DNA from: SHXR01 sp046160305 | GTDB taxonomy: Bacteria > Pseudomonadota > Gammaproteobacteria > Burkholderiales > SG8-39 | Assembly (NCBI GenBank): GCA_046160305.1 | Contig: JBJXGX010000138.1 | Span: 1-23,787 of the forward strand | Direction: 5' to 3' | Length of the DNA: 23,787 nt | In this document: piece by piece, positions 16,782 to 22,996 of the stretch | Position numbering within the stretch: position 1 is the first letter of the stretch | Layout of the letters: every line of letters begins with the position of its first letter | Translations under genes and position numbers: made by a program | The notes under the pieces: model-generated | Told to the model about the DNA's origin: nothing | Database searches by the model: none | The model's input: only the letters and a program-made list of their open reading frames with translations

Positions 16782-17588
16782 ATGAGCAAACGACTTGAAG
16801 GCAAGGTGGCCGTGATCGTCGGCGCAGGACAAAGCCCAGGCGAGGGCGTCGGCAATGGTCGTGCGACCGCGATGCTCTTCGCGCGCGAAGGTGCGAAGGT
16901 CTTGTGCGTCGACTTCACACTTGCCGCGGCGAATGAAACCGTGAAGATCATTCGCGCCGAAGGCGGCGAGGCCGAAGCGTTCGAGGCGGATGTCGCGAAG
17001 GAATCGATGTTGAAGGCGGCGATCGACCACACGATCGCGCGCTGGGGCCGCATCGATATCCTGCACAACAACGTCGGCATCAGCGTATCGGGCGGGGACG
17101 CCGCACTCACCGAGATCACCGAAGCCGCATTCGATCGGATCATGACGGTCAATCTGCGCGGAACCGTGATGGCCTGCAAGCATGCGATCCCGCACATGCG
17201 CAAGCAACAGAGCGGCGTGATCCTCAACATCGCATCGATCTCGGCGTACGAGAACTACCCATGGGTCACGTACAAGGCGAGCAAGGTAGCGATGATCGAA
17301 TTCACCAAGCAGACGGCGATCCAGAACGCGCAGTACGGTGTACGCGCGAACGTGATCATGCCGGGGCTCATGGATACGCCGATGGCCGTCGACACGCGCG
17401 CACGGACATGGCAGCGGCCGCGCGCCGAGATCGTCGCCGAACGCGACAAGCGCGTTCCGCTGCGAAACAAAATGGGCACCGGATGGGACGTGGCCTACGC
17501 GGCGTTGTTTCTTGCGTCCGATGAGGCGGGCTTCATCACCGGCGTCGCGTTGCCGGTGGATGGCGGCGCGTTGTGCAAGGTCGGTTGA
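16782..17588 (+). CDS. Short-chain dehydrogenase/reductase (SDR) family oxidoreductase
   Basis: 268 aa, classical SDR length. Nucleotide-binding glycine motif GAGQSPGEGVG at 14-24, D70 of the adenine pocket, NNVG at 96-99 (NNAG in most members), N124, catalytic S152, Y164 and K168 (YKASK), and the C-terminal ITGVALPVDGG signature. These enzymes use NAD(P)H to oxidise or reduce an alcohol or ketone, or a cis-diol. D44 at the end of the second strand suggests NAD(H) preference. It sits between transport and aromatic/sugar-acid catabolic genes, so a step in that pathway is likely, but the substrate is unknown. Confidence 0.93.
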   Translation: MSKRLEGKVAVIVGAGQSPGEGVGNGRATAMLFAREGAKVLCVDFTLAAANETVKIIRAEGGEAEAFEADVAKESMLKAAIDHTIARWGRIDILHNNVGISVSGGDAALTEITEAAFDRIMTVNLRGTVMACKHAIPHMRKQQSGVILNIASISAYENYPWVTYKASKVAMIEFTKQTAIQNAQYGVRANVIMPGLMDTPMAVDTRARTWQRPRAEIVAERDKRVPLRNKMGTGWDVAYAALFLASDEAGFITGVALPVDGGALCKVG

Positions 17589-17727
17589 CGGTCTGCGAGC
17601 GCGATGGGTGAAGCGCAAAGGGTGGGGCGGGAATCGGGAAGGTCCAAGCAGCTCGGTGGATGCAGCGCGGAATTGACGTGGGATGGCTGGAGCGTCCTGG
17701 CGAAGCCTGATCATCATGCAGGGTTGA

Positions 17728-18009
17728 ATCCGCACGGCTCCGGCGCCGGCACGCCGCATATTTCATGACGCCCGCACGGCGCCTGCGGTTCGACTTGTCG
17801 AGTTCACCGCCGAGTTTGTCGAGCCTCAGTGGTGCGAGAAAGGTCATATCGGATTCGTCGTATCGGGAACCCTTGAGATTGACTTTCGAGAGAAGGTCAT
17901 CACCTACCCTGAAGGTTCGGGGATCCTGATTCCACCTGGATCGCTGGGCTCGCACAAAGCTCGTTCCGTGACACCGGTAGTTCAGCTGTTCCTTGTCGAG
18001 GATGCCTAG
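17728..18009 (+). pseudogene. Small cupin-domain protein, no usual start codon (remnant)
   Basis: Frame 1 encodes a compact single-cupin sequence: VEFTAEFVEPQWCEKGHIGF, VVSGTLEIDF, TYPEGSGILIPPGSLGSH, then VVQLFLVEDA before TAG at 18007-18009. The G-H-I-G-F/V-V-S-G-T-L and P-E-G-S-G-I-L-I-P-P-G elements are the two beta-barrel motifs of cupins. The frame is closed upstream by TGA at 17725-17727, and between there and the first motif there is no ATG, GTG or TTG. An ATG at 17765 lies in another frame that would join after a one-base shift near 17788. This looks like a 5'-damaged gene or a sequencing indel. It lies downstream of the SDR gene. Function unknown. Confidence 0.6.
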
Positions 18010-18356
18010 CGGCTTCATGGGTGCAGTCGCCACAACGACGCCGAACCGGCCCACCGAAGCGGACCTTCGCAAGCGGGCTTCGCCCGTTGCTTCGGCCGCT
18101 AACGGGCGACCTTGTGCTGCAACGTGTTGATCAACATCCGGCGGCGTTGTTGCATCAGCTCGCACCACTATTGTGGATTTGGCACTCTGCCGGCGCACCA
18201 CTTTGTTCAAGGCTCGACATCCACTGATTGATGCGGCGCAAGGACGCCGTTTAGATATCGGTTACGCTCGACCCACATCGGCGTGCCCCCAACGTCCGAT
18301 CGGATGCCGGCGGTGCGTTGTGCAACACGAGGACGCGTCCGTGGCATGATTTGACC
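18010..18356. other. Intergenic stretch between cupin remnant and AAA ATPase gene
   Basis: About 347 bp. I see one strong hairpin (18069-18090) and no convincing coding sequence on either strand. Confidence 0.5.
18069..18090 (+). terminator. GC-rich hairpin with UUCG-type loop, possible terminator
   Basis: GCAA+CGGGC pairs with GCCCG+TTGC, with one bulged G and a TTC loop. It lies 60 bp after the cupin stop. No T-run follows, so a role in termination is uncertain. Confidence 0.3.
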
Positions 18357-19136
18357 ATGAAGGGCAAGCGACGCAACAGCAAAGCGATTTCACGCGCAGG
18401 CGCGCCGTTCCTCCGTCGTGTTGCCAGTCTTCCTGAGAAATGAGACTCGACTCGACATCCGTTCAATGTCCCGGCGCTGTCGCAAGGAATCGATCTGGCG
18501 ATTCGCACCAACATCACCTTTTTCGTTGGCGAGAATGGAACCGGCAAGTCGACCTTGCTCGAGGCGCTCGCCGAGTGCTGCGGATTCAATCCCGAGGGCG
18601 GCAATCGCGATCATCACCGGGCGACCTTCGCGGACCGCTCGGACCTGGCGCAGGCCCTTCGGCTCTCCTGGGCGCCGAAGGTGACCGAAGGTTTTTTCAT
18701 GCGCGCCGAAAGTTTCTATAACTTTGCCACGTACATCGAGGAAGTATCCGATTTGCGGGCCTATGGTGGCAAGTCGCTGCATGCGCAATCCCACGGCGAA
18801 TCGTTCCTCTCGCTTTTCGAGAACCGCTTCGAGCAGGGCATCTATCTACTCGATGAACCCGAGGCCGCACTGTCCCCGCAGCGGCAACTTTCATTCCTCC
18901 GGATCATTCACGACCTCGAGACTTCCGGCCATGCCCAGTTCATTATCGCGACGCATTCGCCGATCATCCTGAGTTACCCCGGCGCTGTTATTTGCAGCCT
19001 CGACGGTGATGCGATCCGGGAAATCACCTACCATGAGACCGATCACTATCGCCTGATGCGCGATTTTCTCAATGCACCGGAGCGATACTTCAAGCATCTT
19101 TTCGACGATCGAGGCGATGAGGAAATCGATGCCTAG
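18357..19136 (+). pseudogene. AAA family ATPase (AAA_21/ABC-type ATPase-like), interrupted by an in-frame TGA
   Basis: From ATG 18357 a single frame reads through one TGA (18441-18443) to the stop at 19134-19136 and would give a 259-residue protein of normal family length. Before the TGA it encodes FLRRVASLPEK. After it comes HPFNVPALSQGIDLAIRTN, then Walker A GENGTGKST (18531-18557), FNPEGG, AQSHGESFL (ABC-type signature), Walker B IYLLDEPEAAL, and IIATHSP with the switch histidine. Sequence flows on both sides of the stop without loss, so a single nonsense change is the simplest reading. The first alternative start after the stop (TTG 18555) would remove Walker A. Such stand-alone ATPases have no well-defined role. 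Either a recent pseudogene or a sequencing error. Confidence 0.82.
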
Positions 19137-19148
19137 CGCGAGTGCACG

Positions 19149-19877
19149 ATGATTCGCTACCTTGTCTCCTTGCTGTTGTTCGCGGCCGTTGTCCCAGCAC
19201 GTATCGCGTACGCCCAGGAAACGTGGATGCTGCTGTCGCGCGAGTCGGGCTGCGGCAGCCTGCAGATGCTAATGAAAATGGAGCGCCTGGTGCAGGCGCC
19301 GTCTTCACCGGACGAATTCGCGGCGATGATGCGCGCGCGCGGTCATTCGGTGACGATTGGATTGCCCGACGGCTTCCCGCGTGAAATGACCGGCCGGGCG
19401 GTGATAGTCAGATACGCCGAGAACCGCGCGCCGATATTCCTGCGCGCGGAACTGTGCGGAAGAATGCAAAAGCCGAAGGCACGCGATGGATCAGTGAATC
19501 GCCAAGCCCCGATCGCAGCCGTATGCGACCTGCCGGCTCGCGTGGGTGAACGCCGCAAGATCCCAGTTCCCGGATTCGCGATTGAACCGCAGGATGTACG
19601 AGTCGCCACCGTCGACGGCGCACTTGAAATAGCGCAGCTCGGGGGAAAGCCATCGATCGACGATCGAATTGACGACCATGCGACGTTCTCCAAGCCAGAA
19701 CGCCAAGGGTTCTTGCTCGCCCCGGTAACCTGCAAGGCATTCGACGCGCATCTGCATAATGCAAATATCATAGCGCTGCCTGCGCCGGCTTGCAGGCGCA
19801 GGCAGCGCCGCTCGGTTTGGCGTGCCGATCGGACGATCGAAAACGGCTACGCTAAACCACGCAAGTCATTTGGATGA
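19149..19877 (+). CDS. Secreted hypothetical protein with unusual 3' extension
   Basis: The ATG lies 12 bp after the AAA ATPase stop. Residues 1-23 form a clear signal peptide (MIRYLVSLLLFAAVVPARIAYA then QETW), so export to the periplasm is expected. The next ~85 residues (SRESGCGSLQML, FAAMMRARGHSVTIGLPDGFP, RAVIVRYAENRAPIFLRAELCGR) have normal protein character. After about residue 105 the frame runs for another ~135 residues antisense through the whole small gene at 19491-19757 and a perfect hairpin, and becomes rich in Arg and Pro, as expected for a shadow. I suspect the real protein is about 105-115 aa and that its stop has been lost. Function unknown. Confidence 0.5.
   Translation: MIRYLVSLLLFAAVVPARIAYAQETWMLLSRESGCGSLQMLMKMERLVQAPSSPDEFAAMMRARGHSVTIGLPDGFPREMTGRAVIVRYAENRAPIFLRAELCGRMQKPKARDGSVNRQAPIAAVCDLPARVGERRKIPVPGFAIEPQDVRVATVDGALEIAQLGGKPSIDDRIDDHATFSKPERQGFLLAPVTCKAFDAHLHNANIIALPAPACRRRQRRSVWRADRTIENGYAKPRKSFG
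19491..19757 (-). CDS. Small conserved-looking hypothetical protein
   Basis: An 88-aa frame. The segments VECLAGYRGEQEPLAFWLGERR, VDRWLSPELRYFKC and SYILRFNRESGNWDLAAF resemble a small uncharacterised protein type that I recall from many bacteria (Y-A-G-x-R-G, D-R-W, Y-F-K, Y-I-L-R, W-x-L). The tail after DLAAF looks extended. ATG 19757 and ATG 19751 are both possible starts. A TGCAT-A-ATGCA palindrome overlaps the first ATG (19753-19763). The entire gene is antisense to the 3' part of the secreted hypothetical ORF. Function unknown. Confidence 0.55.
   Translation of the reverse strand: MQMRVECLAGYRGEQEPLAFWLGERRMVVNSIVDRWLSPELRYFKCAVDGGDSYILRFNRESGNWDLAAFTHASRQVAYGCDRGLAIH
19773..19808. repeat. 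Perfect 14-bp inverted repeat with 8-base loop
   Basis: GCGCTGCCTGCGCC pairs fully with GGCGCAGGCAGCGC around GGCTTGCA. It lies 15 bp upstream of the small minus-strand gene and 73 bp before the SMP-30-like gene. There is no T-run, so it may be a REP-like element, an mRNA structure or a protein-binding site rather than a simple terminator. Confidence 0.7.
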
Positions 19878-19881
19878 TTCC

Positions 19882-20766
19882 ATGACGACCCTTCACGAAT
19901 TCCGCCTGACGCCCGAAGACTTCAAATTCGTGGGCGTGGGGCTCAGCCGTCCTGAGTGCATCATCGCCGAGCGCAACGGGACGCTCTGGGCGTCCGATGA
20001 CAAGTCCGCCGTCATGCGCATCGATGCGAACGGCACGCAGACGCGTGTTGGTACGATGGGCGGGTTGCCCAATGGCCTTGCGATGAATCGCAATGGAGAC
20101 CTGTTTATCGCGAACATCGGTGATGGCAAACTCTATCAGCAGATGCGAGCGGGTGAGCATCGCGTGCTGCTCGATCGCTTCGACGGTCAGCCGATCGGCT
20201 CGATGAACTTCGTGTACGTCGATGATCGCGATCGCATGTGGATCACCGTCTCGACGCTCACTGTGCCGCGCATCAATGCGGTCAACACGCCGATTCCCGA
20301 TGGATACATCCTGATGAATGATGGGTCTGGATGGCGCAAGGTCGGCGCGGGCTATCACTTCACCAACGAGGTTCGCGTCGATCCGAAGGGCACGACCTTG
20401 TATGTCGCCGAAACGGCGCTTGGACGGGTGTCGCGCCACGCGATAGCGGCCGATGGCTCGCTTGGGCCGCGCGTAACGCATGGCCCCGAGACGGTGTTTC
20501 CCGGCGCGAAGATCGACGGCATTACGCTCGATTCGGACGGCAACCTATGGGTCACGGAGGTCGCCAAGAATTCTATCGTCGTGATCACGCCGGCGGGGCA
20601 TTCCCACGTCGTATTCTCGGATCCGGATGCCACGCTGCTCAATATGCCGGCGAGCATCGCGTTCGGCGGACCGGATCTGAAGACGGCTTACATCGGCGCA
20701 CTCAAGATGGATCGGATCGCAACATTCCAATCACCGATCGCGGGTCAACCCATGTGTCACTGGTAG
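19882..20766 (+). CDS. SMP-30/gluconolactonase/LRE family protein
   Basis: 294 aa from ATG 19882; an upstream start at 19822 would add 20 residues overlapping other sequence and is less likely. The six-bladed propeller pattern of repeated D-x-x-G-x-L/M-W/F strands is visible (RNGTLWASDD, RNGDLFIANI, DRDRMWITVS, SDGNLWVTEV). Candidate metal ligands are E25 (RPECI), N of LPNGLAMN, N of GSMNFVYVD and D of IDGITLD. Members hydrolyse sugar lactones or related esters. There is no signal peptide. The stop is 9 bp before the Bug-type binding protein gene, so both are probably one transcript for uptake and use of an organic or sugar acid. Confidence 0.9.
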   Translation: MTTLHEFRLTPEDFKFVGVGLSRPECIIAERNGTLWASDDKSAVMRIDANGTQTRVGTMGGLPNGLAMNRNGDLFIANIGDGKLYQQMRAGEHRVLLDRFDGQPIGSMNFVYVDDRDRMWITVSTLTVPRINAVNTPIPDGYILMNDGSGWRKVGAGYHFTNEVRVDPKGTTLYVAETALGRVSRHAIAADGSLGPRVTHGPETVFPGAKIDGITLDSDGNLWVTEVAKNSIVVITPAGHSHVVFSDPDATLLNMPASIAFGGPDLKTAYIGALKMDRIATFQSPIAGQPMCHW

Positions 20767-20775
20767 GAAGCGAAG

Positions 20776-21771
20776 ATGCGTATCAAGAATCGGCACGGTG
20801 CGTGGATGCTGCAAGCAAGCGTGTTGTTGTTGCTCTCGTCCGCGTCGTTGCTGTCGTCCACATTGTCCGCGCAGAATTTTCCCAACCGGCCGGTGACGAT
20901 CATCGTGCCGTATCCGCCGGGCGCCTCCACCGATCAGCTCGCGCGTCTGGTGCAACCGAAGCTCGCTGCCGGTCTCGGGCAACCCGTCATCATCGAACAT
21001 CGGCCGGGCGCAGCCGGAACCATCGGTGCGGCTTATGTTGCGAAGTCTCCGGCCGACGGTTACCGGATCCTGCTCACCACGCAGCCGATCCTTGCGATCA
21101 GTCCCTATCTCCAGAAAGACATCGGCTTTGATCCGATCAAGGAGTTGACGCCACTCACCAATGGCGTGAATGCGGTGTTGGCTGTGACCGTGCATCCGTC
21201 GGTGCCGGCGAATTCGCTCGCGGAATTGATGGACTACGGGCGGAAGAATCCCGGCGCGCTCACCTTCGGCAGCGCCGGCAATGGATCCCCGCAGCATATC
21301 GGCGCGGTCATGCTTGGTGTGCGCGGGCAATTCGAACTGACGCATGTGCCGTACAAGGGCGGCGCACCGATGGTGACGGATTTGATCGCCGGGCATATCA
21401 AGGCGGGCATCGTTACCTATTCGACCATCAAGCAGTTTGTCGCCGACAGGAAGCTGCGCGTGGTCGCTATCGGCGAGAACCGACGGTTCGTGGGCGCACC
21501 CGACATTCCAACCCTCGGTGAAACGATCCCGGGGTTCGCGCTGACAACCTGGCTCGGCTTCGTCGCGCCAATCGGATTGCCGCAGCCGCTGGTATCGATA
21601 CTGAGCGGCGAGTTGGTGAAGGCGTTGAAGACCGAAGATGTCACCGCGAAACTTCTCGATCTTGGATTGATCGTGAACGCGGAAGGACCGGAAGCGCTCG
21701 CAAGAATGATCCGCGCCGACTACGAGGCGTATGGACAGATCATCCGGGAGAATAAGATTTCGGGGGATTAG
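20776..21771 (+). CDS. Bug/TctC-family tripartite tricarboxylate transporter substrate-binding protein
   Basis: 331 aa. An N-terminal signal peptide (about residues 1-33, ending near LSSTLSAQ) is followed by the mature start FPNRPVTIIVPYPPGASTDQ. The family motifs IEHRPGAAGTIGA, VAKSPADGY, the KPGAL-like NPGALTFGSAGNGSPQH segment and HVPYKGGAP are all present. These periplasmic proteins bind carboxylates or other small solutes and deliver them to TctAB-type transporters or sensors. No TctA or TctB gene is in the window, which is common for this family. AGGAAG precedes the ATG by about 6 bases. The gene is linked to the SMP-30-like gene. Confidence 0.95.
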   Translation: MRIKNRHGAWMLQASVLLLLSSASLLSSTLSAQNFPNRPVTIIVPYPPGASTDQLARLVQPKLAAGLGQPVIIEHRPGAAGTIGAAYVAKSPADGYRILLTTQPILAISPYLQKDIGFDPIKELTPLTNGVNAVLAVTVHPSVPANSLAELMDYGRKNPGALTFGSAGNGSPQHIGAVMLGVRGQFELTHVPYKGGAPMVTDLIAGHIKAGIVTYSTIKQFVADRKLRVVAIGENRRFVGAPDIPTLGETIPGFALTTWLGFVAPIGLPQPLVSILSGELVKALKTEDVTAKLLDLGLIVNAEGPEALARMIRADYEAYGQIIRENKISGD

Positions 21772-21799
21772 GTACGCGCGGGATCATTGGAGGCACGCG

Positions 21800-22201
21800 C
21801 TACTTGAGCGCGTTCTGCCGTTTCACCGCATGACGCCACTTGAGGACCCTTTCGTCCGCGGTGACCAGGGTGGCGCGGTTGGCGATGGCGGTCGCGGCGA
21901 TTAAGCGATCGGACGGATCCTTGTGGAGCGATTCGAGCGTAGCCGCCAACATGGCGATCTCTCCATCAATCGCAATTTCAACGAGGCCGGCAGATAGTAA
22001 GGTTTGGCGCCACGTTAGCGCGGGTTTGGGAAGTGCGACCCGCTTTCGCAACGACAGCATCGCGCACTCCCAGAAACTGATCGCGCTGACGGCGAGTTCT
22101 CCGGCCGTCCATGCGCGCGAGATCAATTGGCGGGTTGATTTACCGAGAGCGGCATCGTCCGAGTCCATCCAGATCAGGGCATGCGTGTCGAGCAGGATCA
22201 C
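21800..22201 (-). CDS. PIN-domain toxin, VapC-like ribonuclease
   Basis: 133 aa from GTG 22201, whose GTGA overlaps the antitoxin stop, the usual coupling in such pairs. The longer frame from TTG 22216 is less likely. PIN acidic residues are in place: D5 (LLDTHALIW), E45 (FWE), D98 (DPSDRLIAATA) and D116 (TADERVL). VapC toxins cleave specific RNAs such as tRNA when freed from the antitoxin. The gene converges on the Bug-type gene with 28 bp between them. Confidence 0.93.
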   Translation of the reverse strand: MILLDTHALIWMDSDDAALGKSTRQLISRAWTAGELAVSAISFWECAMLSLRKRVALPKPALTWRQTLLSAGLVEIAIDGEIAMLAATLESLHKDPSDRLIAATAIANRATLVTADERVLKWRHAVKRQNALK

Positions 22202-22428
22202 TTCGCCGCGTCCCAATCGACGTCGAGTGGTGAAACGATGTCACCGGTGATCTCGACAATGCCCTTGTGCATCCCAAACGGGGAGGCTGGTCGATTGCCG
22301 GAATGCGGACGAAGCTCCGCGATCGGTTTGCCATTCTTTGTTACCAGAATCGTCTGACCGGTCGCTGCAACCTGGTTCATCAGCGACAGGCATTTCGCCT
22401 TGAACTCCGAAGCCTTGACCGTTTGCAT
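22198..22428 (-). CDS. Phd/YefM-family antitoxin
   Basis: 76 aa from ATG 22428, with GGAG 7 bases upstream; an upstream TTG at 22440 is unlikely. The N-terminal half MQTVKASEFKAKCLSLMNQV and ILVTKNGKPIAELRP is the Phd/YefM DNA-binding fold, and the C-terminal tail would wrap the toxin. It is cotranscribed with and precedes the PIN-domain toxin. Autoregulation is likely, since a palindromic cluster lies just upstream. Confidence 0.93.
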   Translation of the reverse strand: MQTVKASEFKAKCLSLMNQVAATGQTILVTKNGKPIAELRPHSGNRPASPFGMHKGIVEITGDIVSPLDVDWDAAK

Positions 22429-22444
22429 GACAGTCTCCAAAATG

Positions 22445-22481
22445 TGACCATACGGATGACTATGGTCAATGACATGGTCAT
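22445..22481. promoter_or_regulatory. Operator of the toxin-antitoxin pair
   Basis: Three half-sites lie directly before the antitoxin gene: TGACCAT (22445-22451), then ATGGTCA at 22462-22468 and 22474-22480. The first two form a perfect inverted repeat with a 10-bp spacer. A second dyad ATGAC-ATG-GTCAT covers 22469-22481. Such arrays bind Phd/YefM-type antitoxins for autorepression. A TTGACC -35-like hexamer on the minus strand (22469-22464) overlaps them. Confidence 0.65.
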
Positions 22482-22502
22482 CTTAGCACCATCCGGAAGC
22501 AG

Positions 22503-22982
22503 CTAAAGCGGCACCGTAATCAACCCCGGCGGACTTTCCGCATCGATCAGATCGACCCGTTTCAGCACGATCCGCAGGCCCTCGCCCGTTCGGCGAATCT
22601 GATGCGTTGCCAGGCACGCGCGCAGCAATCGGTCCCCCGCGCGGTATTCGGCGACAAACAGCGTGGACCTCGCAGTGATGCTCGCATCGCCCGTTGCGCC
22701 GCCGGTGGCCATCACGTTGCCCACCATGCGTGCGGTTCGCGGGAACGGCGTGCTCGAATAGGCGCGCGGATGCTTCAAGCGCGCGACCCGCAGGGCGAGC
22801 ACGCTGCGATCCTCGTGCAGGATGGAGATGTGATTGAACGGATCGGTCTGGTCGGGCTGCGTGGGGATCCAGTAGAAACCGTCATCGGCGAACAAGGCGA
22901 GCCACTCGTCGAGCTTCGCTTCATCGAGCAGGCGCGCTTCGTGAAAAAGAAACTGCTCGATCTCAAATTGCAGGCTCGTCAT
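22503..22982 (-). CDS. Aromatic-ring-hydroxylating dioxygenase, beta subunit
   Basis: 159 aa from ATG 22982; the frame extends to a GTG at 23024 inside the alpha-subunit gene, which is less likely. The small subunit is a SnoaL/NTF2-like cone fold: FLFHEARLLDEAKLDEWLALFADDGFYWIP is the classic N-terminus, with LRVARLKHPRAYSSTPFPRTARMVGNV and a C-terminal KRVDLIDAE. It forms the structural beta part of the alpha3beta3 oxygenase. It starts 14 bp after the alpha-subunit stop, so both are cotranscribed. The substrate is not evident. Confidence 0.93.
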   Translation of the reverse strand: MTSLQFEIEQFLFHEARLLDEAKLDEWLALFADDGFYWIPTQPDQTDPFNHISILHEDRSVLALRVARLKHPRAYSSTPFPRTARMVGNVMATGGATGDASITARSTLFVAEYRAGDRLLRACLATHQIRRTGEGLRIVLKRVDLIDAESPPGLITVPL

Positions 22983-22996
22983 CGCGTCGGGCCCGT

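Noticed and set aside
16509..17759. Minus-strand ORF of 416 aa
   Set aside because: Antisense to the SDR gene, Arg/His-rich and without recognisable motifs; shadow.
17604..17768. Small plus-strand ORF of 54 aa after the SDR gene
   Set aside because: Starts with an ATG but has no ribosome site and no recognisable sequence; could be a remnant but cannot be supported.
20331..21131. Plus-strand ORF of 266 aa spanning two genes
   Set aside because: Out of frame with the SMP-30-like and Bug-type genes, both well supported.
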